Shown one piece after another: positions 49,717 through 58,280 of a stretch of DNA of 64,000 nt. Every line of letters starts with the position of its first letter. The first letter of the stretch is position 1. The notes under the pieces were generated by a model that saw nothing but the letters and a program-made list of their open reading frames with translations, was not told where the DNA came from and did not search any database. The DNA is from Streptomyces sp. NBC_00690 (GTDB taxonomy: Bacteria; Actinomycetota; Actinomycetes; Streptomycetales; Streptomycetaceae). Where the stretch lies: contig NZ_CP109009.1 of assembly GCF_036226685.1 (NCBI RefSeq), forward strand, positions 2,480,001 to 2,544,000, written 5' to 3'. The position numbers and the translations under genes were made by a program.

Positions 49717-52700
49717 TCAGACGTTGACCGGGCTCGGCTCCTCGCTCTGCGCGCCCTCGTCCTCGGCCGTTGCCTCGCCGGACTTCTCCGCACGCTTCGC
49801 AGCCCGCTTGGCGGCACGGCGCTCCTTGCGGAGCTCGACCATCGCGTACAGCGTCGGTACGAGCAGCAGGGTCAGCAGCGTCGAGGTGAGCAGCCCGCCG
49901 ATGACCACGATGGCCAGCGGCTTGGCGATGAAGCCGCCCTCGCCCGTGACGCCGAGCGCCATCGGCAGCAGGGCGAAGATCGTCGCCAGTGCGGTCATCA
50001 GGATCGGGCGCAGCCGGTGTCGACCGCCCTCGATGACCGCCTCGACCACGCCGAGGCCCTGGGAACGGTACTGATTGATCAGGTCGATCAGCACGATCGC
50101 GTTGGTGACCACGATGCCGATCAGCATCAACATACCGATCATCGCCGGCACGCCCATCGGCGTACCGGTGAGGAGCAGCAGTCCGATCGCGCCGGTTGCC
50201 GCGAACGGAACGGAGACCAGCAGGATCAGCGGCTGGATCAGCGAACGGAACGCCGCCACCAGGAGCATGAACACGATCGCAATCGCCGCGAGCATCGCCA
50301 GGGCCAAGGAGGCGAACGCGTCGTCCTGGTCCTCGGAGACCCCTCCGATGGAGGCGGTGGCGCCCTCCGGCAGATCCAGGGAGTTCAGCTTGGTCTGGAG
50401 CTCGGAGCTGACGGCGCCGGTGTTGTCACCGGTCGGCTTGGCCGTGATCGTCGCGGCGCGCGAGCCGTCGATGCGGGTCATGGAGACCGGCCCCGGCACC
50501 AGCTTGACATCGGCGATGGTGCCGAGCTTGACCGCGCCCAGTGGCAGGTTCTGGAGTTCGGCGAGGGTCTTCGCGGGCCGGGCGGAGGTGATGACCACGT
50601 CCCGCTCGGTGTCGTCGATGATCGCCTTGCCGGACGGGGTGCCGCGCACTGCCTGGGCGACGGCCATTCCGAGGGTGGCGTCGTTGAATCCCGCCTCGGC
50701 CGCCTTGGCGTTCGCCTTCACGGAGATCCGCGGGATGGACTGGGCCAGGTCGCTCTGGACGTCGGTGACGTCGTCGAGGCCGGCGATCTCCTTGCGGACG
50801 GACTCGGCCGCCGTCTTGAGCGTGTCCGGGTTGGCCGCCTTCACCACGACACTCAGGTCCTGGCTGCCGAAGCCGTCGCCCGCCGCGATGGTCGTGTCGC
50901 CGACGCCGTCGAGCTTGGCCAGTTCCGCATCGATGCGGTCCCGGACCTTCTCGTAGTCTCCGGCGTCCTTGAGGGTCATCTGATAGGACGCCTGGTTGGA
51001 GCCCGTGCCCCCGCCGAAGGCCGCCATAAATCCGGAAGAACCCACCGTGACCTGGTAGTTCTTCAGTTCGTCAAGACCGGAGAGTACCTGCTCGACCTTC
51101 TTGGCGGCAGCGTCGGACGCCTCCAGGCTGGTGCCTGGCGGCAGCTCCTGCTTGATCGACATGACCTCCTGTTCGCCCTGGTCGAAGAAGTTGGTCTTCA
51201 GCAGACCGCCCATGCCGAGGGTGGCGAACAGGACGACGACCGCGATGCCGATGCTGGTCAGGCGGCGGCGCGTGGCGAAGCGCAGGACGGGTACGTACAT
51301 CCGCTGGAGCCGGCTGCGCTCCTCCTTCTCCTCGGCGATCCGACGGGCCTCGTCGGCGCCCAGTCCCCGTACGGCCTTGGGCGCGCGCAGGAACCAGAAC
51401 GACAGCACCGGTACGACGGTGAGTGACACCAGCAGCGAGGCGAGCAGTGCCGCGGTGACGGTGAGGGAGAACGAGCCGAACAGCTCGCCGACCATGCCGC
51501 CGACCAGACCGATCGGCAGGAACACGGCGACGGTCGTCAGCGTGGACGCGGTGACCGCTCCCGCGACCTCCTTGACTGCGTTGACGATCGCGCTCTCGCG
51601 CTCCTCGCCGTAGCCGAGGTGACGCTTGATGTTCTCCAGGACCACGATCGAGTCGTCGACGACCCGGCCGATGGCAATGGTGAGCGCGCCCAACGTGAGC
51701 ATGTTGAGGGAGAGGTCACGGGTCCACAGCACGATCAGCGCGAGGACCACGGACAGCGGGATGGAAACGGCCGTGACCAGGGTGGAGCGCACCGAGGCCA
51801 GGAAGACCAGGATCACGATCACCGCGAAGAGCAGTCCCAGTGCTCCTTCGGTGGTGAGTCCGGAAATCGCCTTGGAGACCGCGGGTCCCTGGTCGGAGAC
51901 CACGGACAGCTCGGCCCCCGAGCCGAGGTCTTTGCGCAGCTCGGGCAGCTTGTCCGTGACCGCTTCGGAGATGGCGACGGCGCTGCCGTCGTTGTCCATG
52001 GTGGCGAGGACGGCCAGGCTGGGCTTTCCGTTGGTCCGGGTGAGGGAGACCGCGGTGGCGGGCGTCTGCTGGACGGTGGCGACATCAGCGAGACGCACCG
52101 GCTTGCCCTTGGCGGGCGCCGGGGGCGCGATCCGCAGTTCCTGGATCTGCTGGACGCTGGTGAAGCCGCCGCCGACCTGGACCGTGCGGCTCTTGCCGGC
52201 CTCGCTGAACGAGCCGGCGGGGACGGTGGCGCCGCCGGCGGTGAGCGCCTCGGCGAGGACGGCCGCATTCAGACCGGCCGCGGCCAGCTTGGCACCGTCG
52301 GGCGTGACGGAGATCTGGAGGTCCTGGACGCCGTCGATGGTGACCTGTCCGACGCCCTCGATGTCCTCCAGTGCGGGGACGACCGTGCGCTCCAGTTGGT
52401 CGGCGAGCGTCTGCTGGTCCTTGTCCGAGGTGACCGCGAGGACGACGGTCGGGATGTCGTCGGTCGAGCCGGCGATGACCTGGGGATCGACGGTGTCGGG
52501 GAGTTGTGCCCTGGCTCGGTTGACCGCCTGCTGCACATCGGCGACGAGTTGCTTGGTGCCGTCCCCGTACTCGAAGCTGGCCATGATCACGGCGTTGCCT
52601 TCGCTCGCCGTGGAGGTGATGCCCTTGATGCCGTCGACCATCTCCAGGGAGCTTTCGAGCGGCTCAACGACCTGCTTCTCGACGACGTCCGGGGACGCGC

Positions 52701-52860
52701 CCTCGTAGGGGGCGAGCACCGACACCATGGGCAGTTCGATGGAGGGCAGCAACTGCTGTTTGAGCTGGGGTATGGCAATCGCGCCGAAGACGATCGCAAC
52801 GATCGACATCAGCCCGACCAGCGCACGTTGCTTCAGGCTGAACTGAGACAGCCAGGACAT
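49717..52860 (-). CDS. RND-family efflux permease (HAE-like)
   Basis: 1047 residues, the usual RND size. It begins MSWLSQFSLKQRALVGLMSIVAIVFGAIAIP (TM1). A large periplasmic domain follows, then TM helices ALGLLFAVIVILVFLASVRSTLVTAVSIPLSVVLALIVLW and LGALTIAIGRVVDDSIVVLENIKRH. The acidic D-D there corresponds to the proton-relay Asp pair. The second half repeats the plan. Such exporters carry drugs, lipids or amphiphiles; without outer-membrane partners the actinobacterial ones act as single-subunit pumps. ATG 52858-52860. Substrate unknown. It lies just after the NarL-type two-component genes, on the same strand. Confidence 0.93.
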   Translation of the reverse strand: MSWLSQFSLKQRALVGLMSIVAIVFGAIAIPQLKQQLLPSIELPMVSVLAPYEGASPDVVEKQVVEPLESSLEMVDGIKGITSTASEGNAVIMASFEYGDGTKQLVADVQQAVNRARAQLPDTVDPQVIAGSTDDIPTVVLAVTSDKDQQTLADQLERTVVPALEDIEGVGQVTIDGVQDLQISVTPDGAKLAAAGLNAAVLAEALTAGGATVPAGSFSEAGKSRTVQVGGGFTSVQQIQELRIAPPAPAKGKPVRLADVATVQQTPATAVSLTRTNGKPSLAVLATMDNDGSAVAISEAVTDKLPELRKDLGSGAELSVVSDQGPAVSKAISGLTTEGALGLLFAVIVILVFLASVRSTLVTAVSIPLSVVLALIVLWTRDLSLNMLTLGALTIAIGRVVDDSIVVLENIKRHLGYGEERESAIVNAVKEVAGAVTASTLTTVAVFLPIGLVGGMVGELFGSFSLTVTAALLASLLVSLTVVPVLSFWFLRAPKAVRGLGADEARRIAEEKEERSRLQRMYVPVLRFATRRRLTSIGIAVVVLFATLGMGGLLKTNFFDQGEQEVMSIKQELPPGTSLEASDAAAKKVEQVLSGLDELKNYQVTVGSSGFMAAFGGGTGSNQASYQMTLKDAGDYEKVRDRIDAELAKLDGVGDTTIAAGDGFGSQDLSVVVKAANPDTLKTAAESVRKEIAGLDDVTDVQSDLAQSIPRISVKANAKAAEAGFNDATLGMAVAQAVRGTPSGKAIIDDTERDVVITSARPAKTLAELQNLPLGAVKLGTIADVKLVPGPVSMTRIDGSRAATITAKPTGDNTGAVSSELQTKLNSLDLPEGATASIGGVSEDQDDAFASLALAMLAAIAIVFMLLVAAFRSLIQPLILLVSVPFAATGAIGLLLLTGTPMGVPAMIGMLMLIGIVVTNAIVLIDLINQYRSQGLGVVEAVIEGGRHRLRPILMTALATIFALLPMALGVTGEGGFIAKPLAIVVIGGLLTSTLLTLLLVPTLYAMVELRKERRAAKRAAKRAEKSGEATAEDEGAQSEEPSPVNV

Positions 52861-53007
52861 GGGGACTCTCTTCTGTGGCTCGCGGCAGGCAAGGAGCGGA
52901 GGGTTCGCCGGGGGCGGACGTGCGGACACGGACCGCCAGAACCCCGCTAATACCATCCGTCATCGAATCGGCCCGACTGTCGGCCCCAGGTCCCGTTTCT
53001 TTATCTG

Positions 53008-53031
53008 GGGCATACCGCAGTTGGAGTATGC
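53008..53031 (-). terminator. Weak hairpin between response regulator and RND gene
   Basis: Arms GGCATAC (53008-53014) and GTATGCC (53025-53031) around a 10-base loop, 13 bases past the response-regulator stop. It is modest, so read-through into the RND gene is possible. Confidence 0.4.
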
Positions 53032-53043
53032 CGGGGAGCCCGA

Positions 53044-53727
53044 TCACTCCACCCTTGGACGTACCAGTCCGGACTCGTACGCGGTGACCACCAGCTGGGC
53101 CCGATCGCGCGCACCGAGCTTGGCCATCGCCCGATTCACATGGGTCTTGACGGTCAGGGGGCTCACCTGGAGGCGTTCGGCGATCTCATCGTTGGTGTAC
53201 CCCCCGGCCACGAGGACGAGCACCTCGCGCTCCCGGCTGGTGAGCGCGCCCAGCCGCTCGGAGTAGCTCTCGGACTCCTGGGTGTCCATGTCGCCGCCCT
53301 GGGCCAGGAACTTGGCGATCAGGCCCTTGGTCGCGACCGGTGAGAGCAGGGCGTCGCCCGCCGCGGCTATCCGGATCGCATTGAGCAACTCATCGGGCTC
53401 GGCCCCCTTGCCGAGGAAGCCGGACGCCCCGGCTCGCAGCGACTGGACCACGTACTCGTCCACTTCGAAGGTCGTCAGCATCACCACCCGCACCTCGGCG
53501 AGCTCGGGATCCGCGCTGATCATGCGAGTGGCGGCCAGTCCGTCGGTGCCGGGCATCCGGATGTCCATCAGGACGACGTCGGCACGCGTGGAACGGGCGA
53601 GAGCGACCGCCTCCGCTCCGTCCGCGGCCTCGCCGACGACCTCCATATCGGGCTCCGAGTCCACCAGCACGCGAAACGCACTGCGCAGGAGCGTCTGGTC
53701 ATCGGCGAGCAGCACCCTGATCGTCAT
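53044..53727 (-). CDS. NarL-family response regulator
   Basis: 227 residues. Receiver TIRVLLADDQTLLRSAFRVLVDSE with phospho-Asp in ADVVLMDIRMPGTDG, Thr in VVMLTTFE and Lys in GFLGKGAEPDEL. LuxR HTH LTSREREVLVLVAGGYTNDEIAERLQVSPLTVKTHVNRAM. Start overlaps the kinase stop by four bases. Together with the kinase it follows pspA-pspAA and precedes the RND gene on the same strand, so a membrane-stress or efflux signal is a fair inference. Confidence 0.94.
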   Translation of the reverse strand: MTIRVLLADDQTLLRSAFRVLVDSEPDMEVVGEAADGAEAVALARSTRADVVLMDIRMPGTDGLAATRMISADPELAEVRVVMLTTFEVDEYVVQSLRAGASGFLGKGAEPDELLNAIRIAAAGDALLSPVATKGLIAKFLAQGGDMDTQESESYSERLGALTSREREVLVLVAGGYTNDEIAERLQVSPLTVKTHVNRAMAKLGARDRAQLVVTAYESGLVRPRVE

Positions 53728-55100
53728 CTGTTCTCCCCCGTACGAGCCGTGAGGGGCAGTATCGCCTGCACTCGGAAACCGCCTCCGTATCGGGGGCCCG
53801 CGCTGAGCCGGCCGCCGAGCGCGGTGACCCGCTCACGCATCCCGAGCAGGCCGTGGCCGCCTCCCCCGGACTCGGAGTCCGAAGGGTCTGCGGCCGGGGG
53901 CAGCGGCCCGCCGGGATGGTCCGCGCAACCCGCCGGGCAGAGCTCCGGCGCCTTTCCGTTGTCCAGGACCGTGACCTCCAGGGTGGCGCCGACCCGGATC
54001 ACGCTGACCTCGGCCGTCGCTTCCCGGCCGGCGTGCTTCTGCACATTGGTCAACGCCTCCTGGATGATCCGATACGCGGCAAGATCAACGGCGGACGGCG
54101 GACGCGCACCGTCGTCCGCGCGGGCCACCTCGACCGGCAGACCGGCCTGCCGGAAGGTGGTGACGAGGGCGTCGAGGACGGCGAGGCCGGGTGCCGGCTC
54201 GGTGGGGGCTTCGGGGTCGCCCGACTGCCGGAGCAGACCGACCGTGGCGCGGAGTTCATTGAGCGCGGAACGGCTTGCCTCCCGTACGTGCGCGAGTGCC
54301 TCCTTCGCCTGGTCGGGGCGTCGGTCCATCACATGGGCTGCCACTCCCGCCTGCACATTGACCAGGGCGATGTGGTGGGCGACCACATCATGGAGGTCAC
54401 GGGCGATCCGAAGCCGCTCCTCGGCCACCCGACGGCGGGCCTCCTCCTCGCGGGTGCGTTCGGCGCGTTCGGCGCGTTCCCTGATGGCGTCGACGAACGC
54501 GCGGCGGCTGCGGACCGCGTCCCCCGCGGCGGCGGCCATGCCGGTCCAGGCGAAGATGCCCAGGTTCTCCTGGGTGTACCAAGGGGTCGAGCCGAAGAAC
54601 ATGGCGGTGCCGGTGAGCACGGTCATCGCGAGGAGCCCGACCCGCCAGGTGGTGGGCCGATCGGTACGGGAGCCGACGGTGTACAGGGCGATCACCGCGC
54701 TCATCACCACCGGAGCGGCAGGATCACCGATGATCAACTCGGTGACGGAGAGCAACCCGGTGAAGAGCAGTACGCCCATCGGCCTGCTGCGGCGAAAGAC
54801 GAGCGCGGCCGAGACCAGGGCGATCAACACCACGCTGCGCAACTCGGGGGTGCGGGCGCCGAACTCGGGCCCGTGCTCGCCGTACGGCTCGGCGAAGGAT
54901 CCGATCACCATGCAGATCAGCACCGTCACGGCCAGCGACCCGTCGAGCGCCAACGGGTGCTCGCGGAGCCAGCGCTGGGTGCGGGCGAAGCCGGAGGCGA
55001 GTGAGGTCACGCCAGGAACGGTACGGCGTGACCCTGCGGGCGGGTAAGGCGCTTCCTCCTGCTCGTCCTGCTCGCCGACCACCATCTCGGGTGTGGCCAT
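53724..55100 (-). CDS. HisKA_3-type sensor histidine kinase
   Basis: 458 residues. After a Pro/Glu-rich start it has about six hydrophobic segments (LAVTVLICMVIGSFAE, LRSVVLIALVSAALVFRR, MGVLLFTGLLSVTELIIG and others), then ERLRIARDLHDVVAHHIALVNVQAGVAAH (phospho-His) and a HATPase domain with IIQEALTNVQKHAG (N box) and GHGLLGMRERVTALGG. Start around 55100 (ATG 55098-55100); an imperfect tandem repeat occupies the region between it and pspAA. Confidence 0.92.
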   Translation of the reverse strand: MATPEMVVGEQDEQEEAPYPPAGSRRTVPGVTSLASGFARTQRWLREHPLALDGSLAVTVLICMVIGSFAEPYGEHGPEFGARTPELRSVVLIALVSAALVFRRSRPMGVLLFTGLLSVTELIIGDPAAPVVMSAVIALYTVGSRTDRPTTWRVGLLAMTVLTGTAMFFGSTPWYTQENLGIFAWTGMAAAAGDAVRSRRAFVDAIRERAERAERTREEEARRRVAEERLRIARDLHDVVAHHIALVNVQAGVAAHVMDRRPDQAKEALAHVREASRSALNELRATVGLLRQSGDPEAPTEPAPGLAVLDALVTTFRQAGLPVEVARADDGARPPSAVDLAAYRIIQEALTNVQKHAGREATAEVSVIRVGATLEVTVLDNGKAPELCPAGCADHPGGPLPPAADPSDSESGGGGHGLLGMRERVTALGGRLSAGPRYGGGFRVQAILPLTARTGENR

Positions 55101-55189
55101 GCTCCCCGAACCGTGCGGGAAGGGCTTGGATCTTGCGGGAAGGCAGCAGGGTGGCCTGCGCAGCGGCCGGGAGGGGGTCGGAAGCAGGG

Positions 55190-55303
55190 CTGCGGTCAGC
55201 CCCGGGAGACCGGAAACCGGGCGCTGCTCAGCCAGGAGCCTCGGAACCGGGTGCAGTCAGCCGGAAACCCCGGCAACCGCGTGTGGTCAGCCGGGGAGTC
55301 CGG
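55190..55303. repeat. Imperfect ~30-bp tandem repeats
   Basis: Four degenerate units begin at about 55190, 55222, 55252 and 55282. Each contains a (G)TCAGCC block and an (A)ACCGGG-type block. The last unit includes the pspAA stop codon (55287). They lie between the histidine kinase and pspAA. Confidence 0.6.
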
Positions 55304-55574
55304 GGAGCAATCCGTCGTCGCCGAGCATCGCCCGCACGTCCTCCAACGTCGCGTCCGCTGCCGGAAGGATCAGCTCTGATGGCTCCAGGGCATCGTCCGG
55401 CAGGGGCTCACCGAGGGCGTGCACACGCTCCAGGAGCGCGGCGAGAGTCCGGCGGAAACCGGGACCGTCACCCCGCTCCATCTCGGCGAGCAGCTCGTCG
55501 TCGAGCTTGTTCAGTTCGGCGAAGTGGGTGTCAGCCAGCTTCACCTGGCCCTCCCCCATGATCCGTACGATCAT
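55287..55574 (-). CDS. pspAA: PspA-associated protein PspAA
   Basis: 95 residues: MIVRIMGEGQVKLADTHFAELNKLDDELLAEMERGDG, then FRRTLAALLERVHALGEPLPDDALEPSELILPAADATLEDVRAMLGD. This is the actinobacterial PspAA family, found next to PspA and thought to modulate it. ATG 55572-55574. It follows pspA on the same strand with a gap of about 110 bases. Confidence 0.88.
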   Translation of the reverse strand: MIVRIMGEGQVKLADTHFAELNKLDDELLAEMERGDGPGFRRTLAALLERVHALGEPLPDDALEPSELILPAADATLEDVRAMLGDDGLLPGLPG

Positions 55575-55687
55575 GACGAGCCCCTACTGGTCGATGTCAC
55601 TCGGACAGGTGCTGAGCGGTGCTGGGGTGCCTGACCGGGACCTCTCGGTCCCGCTCGGGTTCTGCCTCGGCTCTGATCAGTTCTTGT

Positions 55688-56488
55688 TCAGTTCTTGTCA
55701 AAGTTGGGCTTGTTGGTGTGCTGGCCGGGAGCGTCCTGCGGGGCCCCCTTGTTCCCTTCGATGGCCTGCTGCGAGGAGCTGCTGCCACCCGCCAGCTCGG
55801 CCTTCATCCGCTGGAGCTCCAGCTCTACATCCGTACCACCGGAGATGCGGTCCAGCTCGGCGGCGATGTCGTCCTTCGCCATGCCGGACGGGTCGTCCAG
55901 CGCACCGGAAGCGAGCAGCTCGTCGATGGCCCCGGCCCTGGCCTGGAGCTGCGCGGTCTTGTCCTCGGCCCGCTGAATGGCCAGGCCGACATCGCCCATC
56001 TCCTCCGAAATACCGGAGAACGCCTCGCCGATCCGCGTCTGCGCCTGAGCGGCGGTGTAGGTCGCCTTGATCGTTTCCTTCTTGGTGCGGAAGGCGTCCA
56101 CCTTCGCCTGAAGGCGCTGAGCCGCCAGGGTGAGCTTCTCCTCTTCACCCTGGAGGGTCTGGTGCTGCACTTCCAGGTCGCTGATCTGCTGCTGCAATGC
56201 GGCCCGGCGGGAGAGCGCCTCACGCGCCAGGTCCTCGCGGCCCAGTGCCAGCGCCTTGCGGCCCTGGTCCTCCAGCTTGGAGGACTGGCCTTGGAGCTGA
56301 TTCACCTGCAGTTCGAGGCGCTTGCGTGACGTGGCCACATCGGCGACGCCCCGACGCACCTTCTGCAACAGCTCCAGTTGCTTCTGATATGAGTAATCCA
56401 GGGTTTCGCGCGGGTCTTCGGCCCGATCCAGGGCCTTATTTGCCTTCGCGCGGAAGATCATCCCCATACGCTTCATGACACCGCTCAT
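55688..56488 (-). CDS. pspA: PspA/IM30 phage-shock membrane-stress protein
   Basis: 266 residues, nearly all alpha-helical coiled coil. It begins SGVMKRMGMIFRAKANKALDRAEDPRETLDYSYQKQLELLQKVRRG. Helical hairpins then run to the C-terminal ~35 residues, which are low-complexity and polar. Members bind membranes and form ESCRT-III-like assemblies that protect a leaky bilayer; in Streptomyces PspA is linked to stress fitness. ATG 56486-56488; GTG or later ATGs are less likely. It leads the pspA-pspAA-kinase-regulator run. Confidence 0.93.
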   Translation of the reverse strand: MSGVMKRMGMIFRAKANKALDRAEDPRETLDYSYQKQLELLQKVRRGVADVATSRKRLELQVNQLQGQSSKLEDQGRKALALGREDLAREALSRRAALQQQISDLEVQHQTLQGEEEKLTLAAQRLQAKVDAFRTKKETIKATYTAAQAQTRIGEAFSGISEEMGDVGLAIQRAEDKTAQLQARAGAIDELLASGALDDPSGMAKDDIAAELDRISGGTDVELELQRMKAELAGGSSSSQQAIEGNKGAPQDAPGQHTNKPNFDKN

Positions 56489-56790
56489 GGGCTTCGCGCG
56501 CCCCCTTCTGACGGACTCCGGCTCCAGCACTCCAACAGAACCCACAGTACGGGCCCTACATCCATTACCGCACTGTTCGAGCGTGGATGCGCTCATCCCC
56601 AAGGACGACTGCGGACAGCTTCCGATCCGGCGCAGGGAGTAGACGACCGTCAGGGAAACCTCAGGAGCCTCAGCGGGAACTCCACGCAATGTGCGTTCTG
56701 CCCCTTCTGCCCCCTACAGACGCTTGGTGTTGCCGGATCGTTCCCCTCCGGCGTTGGGTCCATGCCTGCCACCCCGTACCCTTGGGCTTT

Positions 56791-57387
56791 GTGTTCCGTA
56801 GCCGTGCCAAGACAGAGAAGGCCCCCACCGATCAGGTGACGGCGGACCTCTCCAAGCAGACCCGCGATCCCGAGGCCCCCAAGGGCCGCCCCACGCCCAA
56901 GCGCAGTGAGGCCCAGAGTCAGCGTCGCCGCGCCTCAAGCGCGCCGGCGGACCGCAAGGAGGGCATGAAGCGTGCGCGTGAGGCACGCCGTTCCGATCTG
57001 GCCCGTCAGCGCGAGGCCCTCGCCAGCGGTGACGAGCGGTACCTGCCCGCTCGTGACAAGGGCCCGGTGCGACGGTTCGTCCGCGACTTCGTCGACTCGC
57101 GCTTCTGCATCGCCGAATTCTTCCTGCCGATCGCCGTCCTGATCCTCATCATGAGCCTCATCCAGAACCGTCAGATGCAGAACATCGCGCTGCTGGTCTG
57201 GTTGGGTGTCATCGTCATGATCGTCGTGGACTCGATCGGGCTCGCCATTCGACTGAAGAAGCAGTTGCGCGAGCGCTACCCGGACGAGCCGAAGCGTGGC
57301 GCAGTCGCCTACGGCCTGATGCGTACGCTCCAACTGCGGCGACTTCGCCTGCCGAAGCCGCAGGTCAAGCGCGGAGAGCGACCCTGA
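56791..57387 (+). CDS. DUF3043 domain membrane protein
   Basis: 198 residues. The first ~90 are charged and Lys/Arg rich (RRRASSAPADRKEGMKRAREARRSDLARQREALASGDERYLPARDKGPVRRFVRDFVDSRF, the DUF3043 signature). Two hydrophobic helices follow: IAEFFLPIAVLILIMSLIQN and IALLVWLGVIVMIVVDSIGLAI. The tail is basic. GTG 56791 fits, though no strong RBS is seen. Function unknown. It is divergent from pspA, and 29 bases precede the methyltransferase. Confidence 0.82.
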   Translation: MFRSRAKTEKAPTDQVTADLSKQTRDPEAPKGRPTPKRSEAQSQRRRASSAPADRKEGMKRAREARRSDLARQREALASGDERYLPARDKGPVRRFVRDFVDSRFCIAEFFLPIAVLILIMSLIQNRQMQNIALLVWLGVIVMIVVDSIGLAIRLKKQLRERYPDEPKRGAVAYGLMRTLQLRRLRLPKPQVKRGERP

Positions 57388-57416
57388 GCAGCCAGGCCCT
57401 CGAAGGCACGGCGACC

Positions 57417-58211
57417 GTGCCCGGAGGGCCTGAGGGGCAGATTCAGCCGATCACGCCCGCCCCCGTACTGCGGGGTGGGCTGAAGGAGACCGTCCGCCAG
57501 GAGTTGGTGGCCCGCCAACTCGATGAGCAGATGGCCGCCCGCTACCCCGTGGGGCAGCGGCTGCGGATACTCGACGTCGGCATGGGCAGGGGCGTCCAGG
57601 CGCTCCGGCTGGCCCGGGCGGGCCACACCATCACCGGACTGGAATCCGACGCCGGCCTCCTGCGGGCCGCACAGGAATCGCTGGCGACCGAACCCGCCGG
57701 CATCCGGGAACGCGTCCGGTTCATCGAAGGCGCCTGCCGCGAGACCGGCGTCCACTTCCTGCCCGGCAGCTTCGACGTGGTCCTGTGCCATGGCGTACTG
57801 ATGTCCGAACAGGAACCGGACGCGATGCTCGCCGGCCTCGCCCGGATGCTGGCTCCCGGCGGACTGCTCTCCCTCCTCGTCCGCAACGGGGACGCGCTCG
57901 CCCTCGCCCCCGGACTGAACGGGGACTGGGACGGGACGCTGGCCGCCTTCGACGCGGACATCTGGACCGACCGCGGCGGGATCGTGGAGCGGACCGACCG
58001 GCTCCACGCACTGACCGCTGCGCTGGCGGGCATCGCTGCCCCCCTGCACGCCTGGTACGGCGTGCAGGTGTTCACCGACCGGGGAGCGGACACCGAGATC
58101 CCCGCGGCCACCGCCCTGGAACGCCTCCTGGCCGCCGAGGACCGCGCAGGCCGCACCGACCCCTATCGCCAGGTCGCGGCACTGCTGCACCTGTGCGGGG
58201 TACGGGGCTGA
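57417..58211 (+). CDS. Class I SAM-dependent methyltransferase
   Basis: 264 residues. RLRILDVGMGRGVQALRLARAGHTITGLESD is motif I of the Rossmann-like methyltransferase, and SFDVVLCHGVLMSEQEPDAMLAGLARMLAPGGLLSLLVRN covers motifs II-III. The C-terminal ~100 residues are helical and may bind the acceptor. The GMGRG loop and the GGLLSLLVRNG motif resemble tRNA wobble-uridine methyltransferases of the CmoM type, but this is suggestive only. GTG 57417; an earlier start cannot be ruled out. Confidence 0.85.
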   Translation: MPGGPEGQIQPITPAPVLRGGLKETVRQELVARQLDEQMAARYPVGQRLRILDVGMGRGVQALRLARAGHTITGLESDAGLLRAAQESLATEPAGIRERVRFIEGACRETGVHFLPGSFDVVLCHGVLMSEQEPDAMLAGLARMLAPGGLLSLLVRNGDALALAPGLNGDWDGTLAAFDADIWTDRGGIVERTDRLHALTAALAGIAAPLHAWYGVQVFTDRGADTEIPAATALERLLAAEDRAGRTDPYRQVAALLHLCGVRG

Positions 58212-58280
58212 CGCCCGCGCCGGAACGGCTAGTACTTCCGGCCAGTCAGGCGCGGGCGGAGATTTCGCGTCATCGTAGGG

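Noticed and set aside
49141..51426. 761-codon plus-strand frame overlapping nadA and the RND gene
   Set aside because: Both real genes have clear motifs in other frames; this frame is a chain of His/Arg/Asp-rich filler.
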